From contig DGVD01000015.1 of the NCBI GenBank assembly GCA_002395835.1, positions 272,735-336,734 on the forward strand: a DNA stretch of 64,000 nt, read 5' to 3'. The stretch is from Bacteroidales bacterium UBA4293. Lineage in GTDB: Bacteria; Bacteroidota; Bacteroidia; Bacteroidales; Bacteroidaceae. Shown piece by piece: positions 36,431-43,363 of the stretch. The position numbers and the translations under genes are program-made. Position 1 is the stretch's first letter, and every line of letters starts with the position of its first letter. A model generated the notes under the pieces. The model had not been told where the DNA came from, searched no databases, and saw only the letters and a program-made list of their open reading frames with translations.

Positions 36431-37699
36431 ATGAAGAAAAGATACATTGTATTATCCTTGGTCTTAGTGCTTGTTCTACAAGTATTTGCACAGAGACAAG
36501 ATGAAATGAAAAAGGCTGTGGCTTTTCTGGCTTCTCAGGAACTAGGGGGTAGATTTCCCGGTACAGCTGGTGACACCCTTGCCTCTGAATTTATCAGAGG
36601 GGAACTTCGGGGGCTGAGGCTTAAACCCGTGTTGAAAGGGAAGAAGAAAAAGGCTTATTATCACAACTTTACTTACGGGAAAACAGAGAAAATTACCACG
36701 CATAATATCCTGGCAGTTCTCCCCGGAAAAGATAAGAAACTGAAGAATGAGTACATTGTAGTGGGTTCACACTATGACCACTTGGGTATGGGAGGTCAGG
36801 GTTCTGGTTCCCGTCGCCCTGATACACTTGCCGTCCACCCGGGTGCCGATGATAATGCCAGTGGCGATGCAGTGGTTCTGGAACTGGCACGGCACTTTAA
36901 AAAGGTAGGTTCACCCCGAAGCATCATTTTCGCATTCTTCGGTGCAGAAGAGCAGGGACTGGTGGGCTCCAAATACTTTGTGGAATGGATGAAAAATGAG
37001 GATAAAAACCGCAAGAACCTTCCAGATGATATCAAAGGAATAGTAGCTATGGTGAACCTGGATATGGTGGGACGTATGCGGGACGATGCCCTTAGTGTTG
37101 CTGGTACAGGAACCAGCAGCAGCTTCAAGGCATTGGCAGAAAATGTGGGTAAGCAGACGAATCTGAAAATAGCCTGTACTGCCGATGGCTACGGGGCTAG
37201 CGATCAGGCATCGTTCGTAGCTGCAGACATCCCTGTGCTCTTCCTCACCACGGGTGGTCACATGGAGTATCACACTCCATTCGATAAACCTCATACCCTG
37301 AATTACCAGGGCATGCAGCAGACACTGGACTATGCCAAGGAACTCATCGCCCAGCTAGCAGAAATGCCTCAGAAACCAGATTACATCAATGTACCTAGCA
37401 CCATGACCATGAGCCATACCCAGTTTAAGGTAACCCTGGGACTGATGCCCGATGTGATGGGAGCTAGCAGCACCCCTGGGCTCCGGGCGGACATTGTGGT
37501 AGCTGGAAAACCAGCCCACAAGGCCGGGATAAGGAGTGGTGATGTGATTCAGGAAATAAATGGAATGCCTGTGAAAGACATCAATGAATACATGGAGTGC
37601 CTGTCTAAGCTCCAGGCTGGTACCACCATTCCGGTGAAAGTGCTCAGAGGTGGAGAAACCATCGTATTTCAAGTGGAACTAAATCCTGCAAAAAAATGA
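36431..37699 (+). CDS. M28 family zinc aminopeptidase with C-terminal PDZ domain
   Basis: A 422-residue periplasmic metallopeptidase. The ATG at 36431 is preferred over an upstream TTG because the signal peptide MKKRYIVLSLVLVLVLQVFA begins there. Metal-site motifs are GSHYDHLG (112-119), GADDNASG (Asp140/141), FGAEEQG (Glu173/174), NLDMVGR and a late HMEYHTPFD. A PDZ-like domain covers about 320-415 (GIRSGDVIQEINGMPV). It overlaps the next gene by 4 bases (ATGA). Substrates are probably peptides from scavenged protein. Confidence 0.93.
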   Translation: MKKRYIVLSLVLVLVLQVFAQRQDEMKKAVAFLASQELGGRFPGTAGDTLASEFIRGELRGLRLKPVLKGKKKKAYYHNFTYGKTEKITTHNILAVLPGKDKKLKNEYIVVGSHYDHLGMGGQGSGSRRPDTLAVHPGADDNASGDAVVLELARHFKKVGSPRSIIFAFFGAEEQGLVGSKYFVEWMKNEDKNRKNLPDDIKGIVAMVNLDMVGRMRDDALSVAGTGTSSSFKALAENVGKQTNLKIACTADGYGASDQASFVAADIPVLFLTTGGHMEYHTPFDKPHTLNYQGMQQTLDYAKELIAQLAEMPQKPDYINVPSTMTMSHTQFKVTLGLMPDVMGASSTPGLRADIVVAGKPAHKAGIRSGDVIQEINGMPVKDINEYMECLSKLQAGTTIPVKVLRGGETIVFQVELNPAKK

Positions 37700-38493
37700 A
37701 AAAGTTCTTGTATTGGTTCATAGCCGTTTTGGTAACACTGGTACTGAGTGTGTATCAGCGCATGACGGGCCCTACTAACCCTAAGAGGGTAACCGTGGAG
37801 GTGAATGGAGAAAACTATAAGCAGAGGTTGCCCCGAAGTGGGGTTCAGGAAGATGAGATTCTCACCCTGAAAGGAGTGCCTTCGGATGTGGAAGCACAAC
37901 TGCATTACCGCCGTTATCCCACTGCAGATGAGTACACCACGGTGGATTTCCAGTGGGAAGATGGTGCGTGGAAAGCAGCCTTGCCTGTGCAGCCTGTAGC
38001 CGGAAAACTGCAGTATTACCTCACAGTGGATGGAAAAGACTATCCTGCTGATGAGCCCCTCCAGATACGTTTCCGAAACGACATATCGGCAGGTATTCTA
38101 ATCCCACACATCCTGTTCATGTTTGCTGCCATGCTGTTTGCTGTCTATACCCTCTTGCTGATTCTTACCCGCAAGAAGTACAAAAAGTGGCTGAAGATTA
38201 CGGTGGTGACCCTGTTTATAGGAGGTTTCATCATGGGGCCTCTGGTTCAGCATGCAGCCTTCGGCCCCTGGTGGACAGGCTTCCCCTTCGGAACCGATTT
38301 GACGGACAATAAAACACTGCTTTCCTTCCTCTTCTTCCTGGTAGCCTTGGCTACACTGAAGTGGAAGTACAACAAGTGGGTTACCCTTCTGGCTATCCTG
38401 TTCATGGTGGTGGTCTTTACCATCCCTCACAGCTCATACGGGTCTGAGTACGATTACTCCACCCAGCAGATTGGAACTGCTCAAGGGGAGTAA
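37696..38493 (+). CDS. Membrane protein with periplasmic N-terminal domain, unknown function
   Basis: A 265-residue inner-membrane protein. It has an N-terminal anchor (5-20), a soluble beta-rich region (about 30-130, with VDFQWEDGAWKAALPVQP and GKLQYYLTVDGKDYP, immunoglobulin- or carbohydrate-module-like), and then four membrane segments (about 133-155, 165-185, 205-220 and 228-245). I do not recognise a named family. It is co-translated with the M28 peptidase and followed by a strong terminator. Confidence 0.85.
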   Translation: MKKFLYWFIAVLVTLVLSVYQRMTGPTNPKRVTVEVNGENYKQRLPRSGVQEDEILTLKGVPSDVEAQLHYRRYPTADEYTTVDFQWEDGAWKAALPVQPVAGKLQYYLTVDGKDYPADEPLQIRFRNDISAGILIPHILFMFAAMLFAVYTLLLILTRKKYKKWLKITVVTLFIGGFIMGPLVQHAAFGPWWTGFPFGTDLTDNKTLLSFLFFLVALATLKWKYNKWVTLLAILFMVVVFTIPHSSYGSEYDYSTQQIGTAQGE

Positions 38494-38537
38494 AGTTTTT
38501 CCCTCTCTAAAGACATAGAAAAATGCTAGATAAGACC

Positions 38538-38566
38538 AAGGGCTGAAGTTTCATACTTCAGCCCTT
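38538..38566 (+). terminator. Rho-independent terminator of the M28-membrane protein unit
   Basis: AAGGGCTGAAGT (38538-38549) and ACTTCAGCCCTT (38555-38566) form a perfect 12-bp stem with a five-base loop, 44 bases after the stop. Its right arm runs straight into the 22-bp tandem repeats. Confidence 0.85.
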
Positions 38567-38758
38567 TATGTTATAGGATGAGGCTCTTTATGTTAGAGGG
38601 AGAGGCTTTTTGTGTTATAGAACGGATGCCCTTTATGTTATAGAACGATGCTCTCTGCTTTATAGAACGATGCCCTTTGCTTTATAGAACGATGCCCTTT
38701 GCTTTATAGAACGATGCTCTCTACGTTATAGGATGAGGCCCTTCACATTATAAAGCAT
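38564..38758. repeat. 22-bp tandem repeat array, eight units plus a partial one
   Basis: Units of CTTTATGTTATAGAACGATGCC type follow each other without spacers at 38564, 38586, 38608, 38631, 38653, 38675, 38697 and 38719. A degenerate end runs to 38758. Units five to seven are nearly identical (CTTTGCTTTATAGAACGATG), while the outer ones diverge (TATAGGATGAGGC). Unit three is 23 bases. No gene overlaps it. Confidence 0.9.
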
Positions 38759-38862
38759 CTCTTCATCCCTCTTAGAGTGCGACTGCTATGGCTTTTGAAT
38801 TTCCTTTACAAATGTTGCACTTTAAAAATGACCAAAATGACCTTGACATTTGACCACTTTCT

Positions 38863-38940
38863 GGGGAAATTTTTCTCTCCTTAAGGGGAAATATTTTTCT
38901 CCAGTTAGGGAGAAGATTTTTGCCTTCTAATGCCTCTTAC
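38863..38940. repeat. Short repeat B, copy of repeat A
   Basis: GGGGAAATTTTTCTCTCC, TTAAGGGGAAATATTTTTCT and CCAGTTAGGGAGAAGATTTT…GCCTTCTAA line up with 1018-1082 in the same orientation. It lies about 60 bases past the vsr stop codon, as repeat A lies past the PrimPol/ATPase gene. A piece with the same pattern is at 62512-62539. Confidence 0.6.
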
Positions 38941-39003
38941 CCCCTTTTCTGTGAGACATCTTACTCCTTGGTAAAATGTCTTTACATTTTCAGTTCGGGA
39001 GTG

Positions 39004-39543
39004 CTAGCCTTCAGGGAGAGCCTCTGCAGCCACCAGAGGCTGTTCTTCAGGTGCTTCATACCTACGGATGGTTCGGTCTTGCAGGTAAATTTTGTTGAGC
39101 GTATAAGCCAAGGATTCCAAGGTCTTTTCACGAACCTTCGGCTTCAGTTCACATTCCCAAATGGTGATGGCATGCCAGCCCATGGCTGCCAGTTCATGCT
39201 GCACCTTCAAATCCCTTTCCTGGTTCCTCTTTATCTTCGTAACCCAGAACTCCGTGTTAGACTTCGGAATCTTGCAACACTCAGAACTCTCCACCTTTTC
39301 TAGGCTCTGGTCAGGGCAGAAACTCACCCGATGCCCATGCCAGAAACACCCATTCACAAAAATGCAAGTTCGGTATTTCCGCATCACCACATCCGGCTTC
39401 CCTGGCAACCTGGGGTGGTTCAGTCTATATCGAAACCCCTTCCTCCACAAATACTTACGAACCACCATCTCAGGTTTCGTATCCTTACCGTGAATGGCAG
39501 CCATATTAGCATGACGCTGTTGTGGGGAGAGTTTGTCGGGCAT
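39004..39543 (-). CDS. vsr: Very short patch repair (Vsr) endonuclease, orphan
   Basis: Vsr nicks DNA beside T:G mismatches produced by deamination of 5-methylcytosine. The 179-residue protein begins MPDKLSPQQRHANMAAIHGK and has the family motifs TKPEMVVRKYLWRKGFRYRLN, LPGKPDVVM (metal-binding Asp) and NGCFWHGH (catalytic His pair and zinc region). I chose the ATG at 39543; the frame extends to 39600, but those 19 codons lie in or beside the long repeat R2. No cytosine methyltransferase is adjacent, although Vsr is normally paired with one. The C-terminal 30 residues (APEEQPLVAAEALPEG) are extra. Confidence 0.92.
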   Translation of the reverse strand: MPDKLSPQQRHANMAAIHGKDTKPEMVVRKYLWRKGFRYRLNHPRLPGKPDVVMRKYRTCIFVNGCFWHGHRVSFCPDQSLEKVESSECCKIPKSNTEFWVTKIKRNQERDLKVQHELAAMGWHAITIWECELKPKVREKTLESLAYTLNKIYLQDRTIRRYEAPEEQPLVAAEALPEG

Positions 39544-39573
39544 CTTTTTGTACAGTTTTACAGTATTTAGTGC

Positions 39574-39930
39574 GAAAATAATGCTATTTTTAGAAACCAC
39601 AAAATGAGCATTTTCCGTATCGTAACATGTTACGTTACATACCGATGTGTATGAGGGCGGGAGAATAGAGTGAGAAAATTTATTAACTAATTTATTATCA
39701 ATATATTATATATTTATATATATATTATTATATCTACTATATCTTCTTATTTCTTCTTTATTTTTTATATTTTTCCTTCATTTTTTCCTCGTTTTCTCTC
39801 CCTTTCTCGGATTTTTCCCTTTTCTTCTGGGGGAGTTTTTTTGAGGGTTTGTTACGGAGTGTGGGTGTCTAAGTTTCTATTGCATATATTCATATCGTAA
39901 CATTCGTGTTACGTTACGGATGTGTGTCAT
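39574..39930 (-). repeat. Long repeat R2, second copy of the ~350-bp repeat
   Basis: It matches R1 (5779-6130) along its length. It has TTTTTAGAAACCACAAAATG (39587), palindrome CGTAACATGTTACG (39621-39634), a TA-rich tract (about 39695-39735), a pyrimidine-rich stretch, GTTACGGAGTG (39851) and the spaced inverted repeat CGTAACATTCGTGTTACG (39896-39913). By eye most positions agree, with small insertions and deletions. It lies directly upstream of vsr and just past the 3' end of the ATPase gene. Confidence 0.85.
39600..39634 (-). promoter_or_regulatory. Candidate promoter/operator within repeat R2
   Basis: Leftward, palindrome CGTAACATGTTACG (39634-39621) is followed after 13 bases by TCATTTTG (39607-39600), exactly as in R1. 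It would start the vsr transcript with a leader of about 53 bases. Confidence 0.5.
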
Positions 39931-39973
39931 CCTTTGCCACCAGCGTAAAGGTGCTATAGTCTTTTAGTTTTTG

Positions 39974-41110
39974 CTAATCATAGAATTTCTGTCGTTTAAG
40001 CCATTGTTTGAACAGAGAGTCATTGAAAGAGACTTCCTGTCCATCCACGTCAATAAGGTCTTTCTTCAGCAAAGCCTTTTTGACTGATTGCACATTGGCT
40101 GAAGACTCAAGACGATACTTTTTAATGACTTCTTTTCGGCTGAACCCAGTGGTCACGCCATTAGCCAGTGCCCGAAGAAAGTTAAGCTGAAGTTCGGATA
40201 ATTGCTCCACTTCCCGTTGGAAGAATACCTTGTTTTGCTCCAGCAGGTCATCGATGGCTGCAGTGACATCTTTGTTGGTTACAACCTTATCGGTTTTATA
40301 CCATACAACCCATGCCAGGTGCTGAACGTATGAAGAGAGGTTTTCTGTAACTTCGCATATTTTTGCAGCCTGTTCAGTTGAGATTGTCTTGCCTGTTTCT
40401 TGGAATTTGGCACAAATGAACGGCACCCATTCCTCTGTGGGTATCTTCTTTATTAACATCAGATCTCCAAACTTGTAGAACGGCATACTCTTGTCATTGA
40501 AGATGTTCTCCATTAGGTGTTTCTTGCTGCCAAACATGCAATATGTAACATTCTGCTGATGCTGCCACACAGAACGTAGCTTCTTCTGGAACTTCAACGT
40601 GTCATCGAAGTCTGCTATCTGCTGGAACTCATCCAAGCACACCACCAGATGGATATTCTTTTTTTGAGCTATTTTCTCTGGCAACTGCAAGATGTCAGCT
40701 TCAGTATCGTCCTTGGGGTTCCACTCAAACGATAGCGAGAAGTCGTTCATCGGGTCGGCACCAAATGAGAACTTGGGCGAGATATTGGAAAGGAAAGTCT
40801 TTGCTGTCTCCACCCACTCGTCAAGTTTTGAAGATGTCTGTTTGATTACAGCCGAAGCAAAGGCATGGTAAAACTCGTATTCTGACTTGCACTGAAAGAT
40901 GTCGATGAAGACAGGCTTGATGTCAGGCCTGTCAATTTCTGTGATAACTTTCTTCACAAGCGAGGTCTTTCCCCATCGACGAGGTGAGATAAGAATGGTG
41001 TTAATGCCATGCGTAAGATTGGCATGGAGACGTTTGGCGTCTTCTGTCCTATCTGTAAAATATGTTCCTTCAGCAGCCTTGCCAAAGACAAATGGATTTT
41101 CTATAGCCAT
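39974..41110 (-). CDS. AAA-type ATPase with C-terminal winged helix
   Basis: A 378-residue cytoplasmic P-loop ATPase of the archaeal-ATPase/STAND-like group that is scattered across accessory regions of Bacteroidota. The N-terminal NPFVFGKAAEGTYFTDR is typical. Walker A is SPRRWGKTS (42-50) and Walker B VVCLDEFQ (about 157). A C-terminal winged-helix-like part (FSRKEVIKKYRLESSANVQSV) follows. Its role is unknown; defence, toxin-like and regulatory roles have been proposed for relatives. It has its own promoter and is downstream of tRNA-Met on the same strand. Confidence 0.85.
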   Translation of the reverse strand: MAIENPFVFGKAAEGTYFTDRTEDAKRLHANLTHGINTILISPRRWGKTSLVKKVITEIDRPDIKPVFIDIFQCKSEYEFYHAFASAVIKQTSSKLDEWVETAKTFLSNISPKFSFGADPMNDFSLSFEWNPKDDTEADILQLPEKIAQKKNIHLVVCLDEFQQIADFDDTLKFQKKLRSVWQHQQNVTYCMFGSKKHLMENIFNDKSMPFYKFGDLMLIKKIPTEEWVPFICAKFQETGKTISTEQAAKICEVTENLSSYVQHLAWVVWYKTDKVVTNKDVTAAIDDLLEQNKVFFQREVEQLSELQLNFLRALANGVTTGFSRKEVIKKYRLESSANVQSVKKALLKKDLIDVDGQEVSFNDSLFKQWLKRQKFYD

Positions 41111-41135
41111 ATATTCAAGCGTTGTTTTCTAGTTG

Positions 41136-41143
41136 CAAAGATA
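41136..41143 (-). promoter_or_regulatory. ATPase gene promoter -7 box
   Basis: Leftward TATCTTTG matches TAnnTTTG and lies 25 bases before the ATG. The 15-bp tandem repeats start 10 bases upstream of it, covering the -33 position. Confidence 0.6.
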
Positions 41144-41153
41144 TGAAATGAAA

Positions 41154-41194
41154 TTATTACTAACAAGTTTATTACTAACAAAGTTATTACTTTC
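41154..41194. repeat. 15-bp tandem repeat in the ATPase promoter
   Basis: TTATTACTAACAAGT (41154-41168), TTATTACTAACAAAG (41169-41183) and TTATTAC (41184-41190) are direct repeats in phase just upstream of the -7 box. They could be operator sites; spacing of 15 bp is not one helical turn. Confidence 0.6.
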
Positions 41195-41344
41195 AATATT
41201 TTGCACTCCATCCTTTGGCTGAGCCTGCTTCCAAAAGCTCGATTTTGACAGGACAAATTTTGATCGTTCACCCCTTGCAAATCGTGATTGTAGTTGTGAT
41301 GATCGCTGCACCAAACTTAATTTCGCTCGTATTTTCGCGAAAAC

Positions 41345-41382
41345 AAAAAAAACAGCAACTCTCGATTACTCGTAAGTTGCTG
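41345..41382 (-). terminator. Rho-independent terminator of tRNA-Met
   Basis: CAGCAACT (41353-41360) pairs with AGTTGCTG (41375-41382). Leftward the stem is followed by TTTTTTTT. It lies 11 bases past the tRNA. Confidence 0.85.
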
Positions 41383-41392
41383 ATTTTAAGTG

Positions 41393-41466
41393 TGGACCAG
41401 CCAGGGCTTGAACCTGGGACCTCCAGATTATGAGTCTGTTGCTCTAACCAACTGAGCTACAAGTCC
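41393..41466 (-). tRNA. tRNA-Met (CAT anticodon)
   Basis: The complement reads GGACTTGTAGCTCAG…, with a D loop AGTTGGTTAGAGC, anticodon loop CTCATAA (anticodon CAT), T arm CCAGGTTCAAGCCCTGG and acceptor end GGTCCA. CCA is not encoded. The 5' G-G and overall form fit elongator tRNA-Met; an isoleucine tRNA with modified CAT is less likely. One acceptor pair is T-T. Confidence 0.88.
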
Positions 41467-41493
41467 GTTGCTTGAGTTTTTCCTTAAGCGGTG

Positions 41494-41501
41494 CAAAAAT
41501 A
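41494..41501 (-). promoter_or_regulatory. tRNA-Met promoter -7 box
   Basis: Leftward TATTTTTG matches TAnnTTTG, 27 bases before the tRNA 5' end. Confidence 0.5.
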
Positions 41502-41574
41502 CATTGTTTTTTTTAATTGTGCAAATTAATTGAGGCTTTTTAAAAATTTACTTTTCCACGTGAGATATTAATTG

Positions 41575-41582
41575 TAATTTTG
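41575..41582 (+). promoter_or_regulatory. ribF promoter -7 box
   Basis: TAATTTTG matches TAnnTTTG, 19 bases before the ribF ATG. Confidence 0.55.
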
Positions 41583-41601
41583 TGGGCTATTATATAGAAT
41601 T

Positions 41602-42525
41602 ATGAGGATACTCACTGAAGGATATTTGAACTCGGATAAGTCTTTTGCCGCTACCATCGGTTTTTTCGATGGGGTGCACAAGGGGCATCAGTATCTTATA
41701 TCTAAACTGCAGGCTTTGGCTAAATCCATGGGGATGGAGAGCATGGTCATCAGTTTTCGTGAGCATCCTAGGCTGGTGGTGCAGCCCCAGGCCGAGGTCT
41801 TGCTTCTCACTACCAATGAGCAGAAATGTGAAATCATTGAACAACTGGGCATCGATGTGACTGTGCTGCTGAATTTTACCCGGGAGATGATGAACATGAC
41901 TGCCTATGAGTTTATGAAATATCTTCATGACTCCCTCCATGTGAAGGTGCTGCTGATAGGCTACGACCACCGGTTTGGGCACAACCGTTCCGAAGGGTTT
42001 GAGGATTATGTGCGCTACGGGAAGGAAATCGGCATCCAGGTGGTTCGGGCACAGGAAGAGCGGTTGAGCCAGGAGCAGGGTGTGAGTTCCTCGGTGGTGC
42101 GTCAGTTCATTCAGGAAGGAAATATGGTGGAAGCAGCCCATTGCCTGGGACATTTCTATGGGTTCACGGGAAAGGTGATTCCGGGTTATCACAACGGTCA
42201 GAAACTGGGTTTCCCTACGGCAAATCTGCAGCCTGATATTCCGAACAGACTACTTCCTCCGGTGGGGGTGTATGTGGTGTGGGCCACTCTAGATGGGCAT
42301 GCTTATAAAGGCATGCTGAACATTGGTTACAGACCTACCATCAGTTTCGACGGACACTTGACTCTGGAGGTTCACTTGCTGAATTTCCAGGGTGAAATAT
42401 ATGGTGAATTTGTGAAGATAGACTTTGTGCATCGGCTTCGGGATGAAGTGAAGTTCTCTTCACCTCAGCAGTTGGTAGAACAGCTGGAACGCGATGTGCA
42501 GTCGGTAGATATCTATTTGCGATGA
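41602..42525 (+). CDS. ribF: Bifunctional riboflavin kinase/FAD synthetase
   Basis: Converts riboflavin to FMN and then FAD. The 307-residue protein has the N-terminal nucleotidyltransferase domain (IGFFDGVHKGHQYL and GYDHRFGHNR, with SSSVVRQFI) and the C-terminal flavokinase domain (GKVIPGYHNGQKLGFPTANL and GMLNIGYRPT, ending with ERDVQSVDIYLR). Full length. Its stop overlaps the CPBP gene start (ATGA), giving a ribF-CPBP-M16 unit. Confidence 0.97.
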   Translation: MRILTEGYLNSDKSFAATIGFFDGVHKGHQYLISKLQALAKSMGMESMVISFREHPRLVVQPQAEVLLLTTNEQKCEIIEQLGIDVTVLLNFTREMMNMTAYEFMKYLHDSLHVKVLLIGYDHRFGHNRSEGFEDYVRYGKEIGIQVVRAQEERLSQEQGVSSSVVRQFIQEGNMVEAAHCLGHFYGFTGKVIPGYHNGQKLGFPTANLQPDIPNRLLPPVGVYVVWATLDGHAYKGMLNIGYRPTISFDGHLTLEVHLLNFQGEIYGEFVKIDFVHRLRDEVKFSSPQQLVEQLERDVQSVDIYLR

Positions 42526-43349
42526 GTATGAAAGATGAGAGTGTGCATCTTAAGTTGGAGGGGATAGCTCTGGCGCTGGGAGTCATGCTGCTGTACTGGA
42601 TAGTTCAGTGGTTTGTGGCTTTGTCTGCCCTGGGAGCTTACACACTTTATCTTTCTGCCACGGGGGCGGGGCAGAGCTTCTCACTGAGCATGATGAGTCT
42701 GCCTTGGGTACAGATTTCTGTGGCTCTGGTAAGTTCCTTGGTGGTAGTGCTGATACTTTGGGCCATCAGGCTGTTCCGGTTCTCTCAGGTGAAGTTCCGT
42801 GGCCTCCCTGTGCAGCATGCCGTCCTGCTAGGTATCTTGCTGATAGCTTTCTCCATCGGCATCACGGTGCTGACAGAATTTACGGGGCTTCCAGACTATT
42901 CCACGGCTTCTGTTTCCCGCATGCTGAGCAGCCCTTGGGGAGTGCTGGCTATCGCTCTCATAGGGCCCATAGGCGAGGAGGTGGCCTTCCGGGGTGTCAT
43001 CCTTCAGAAACTCATGGACAAGGGGTGGAGTGCTGTGGGTGCTATCTTAATTTCAGGCATCATTTTCGGTCTGGTGCATGCTAACCCCAACCAGATATTT
43101 TTCGCCTGTATACTGGGCTATCTGCTGGGGTGGGTCTATGTGCGCACGCAGAGTGTGGTGCCTTGTATCGGTCTGCATATACTGAACAACCTCCTGTCGG
43201 TGATACTCTATTACACGATGGATGATGAGAGTGCCAGCACGGCAGAGCAGTTTGGCCTTCCTGCAGCCATCGGAATCATGGTGGTAACCCTGATTATTTC
43301 GGCTGTGGTATTTTACTATCTTCGACCTAGATTGAAAAAAATGTTTTAA
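42522..43349 (+). CDS. CPBP-family intramembrane glutamic protease
   Basis: A 275-residue polytopic inner-membrane protein of the CAAX-protease/bacteriocin-processing family. Catalytic motifs are GEEVAFRG (Glu152, Glu153, Arg157), FGLVHAN with the second-motif His, and CIGLHILNN with the third-motif His/Asn. About seven or eight hydrophobic segments are visible. The substrate is unknown. It overlaps ribF by 4 bases, and the M16 peptidase begins 14 bases later. Confidence 0.92.
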   Translation: MSMKDESVHLKLEGIALALGVMLLYWIVQWFVALSALGAYTLYLSATGAGQSFSLSMMSLPWVQISVALVSSLVVVLILWAIRLFRFSQVKFRGLPVQHAVLLGILLIAFSIGITVLTEFTGLPDYSTASVSRMLSSPWGVLAIALIGPIGEEVAFRGVILQKLMDKGWSAVGAILISGIIFGLVHANPNQIFFACILGYLLGWVYVRTQSVVPCIGLHILNNLLSVILYYTMDDESASTAEQFGLPAAIGIMVVTLIISAVVFYYLRPRLKKMF

Positions 43350-43363
43350 CTAATTTATATGTT

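Noticed and set aside
38564..38758. CRISPR array
   Set aside because: The units follow each other without spacers, the unit is 22 bases and no cas gene is present. It is a tandem repeat.
39544..39600. N-terminal extension of vsr to 39600
   Set aside because: The extra residues come from the repeat R2 edge and the sequence next to it, and do not match the family's N-terminus; the ATG at 39543 begins a normal Vsr protein.
41129..41314. Small leftward gene upstream of the ATPase
   Set aside because: Its protein is a translation of the 15-bp repeats (repeated SNN/SNK residues), and the frame overlaps the promoter.
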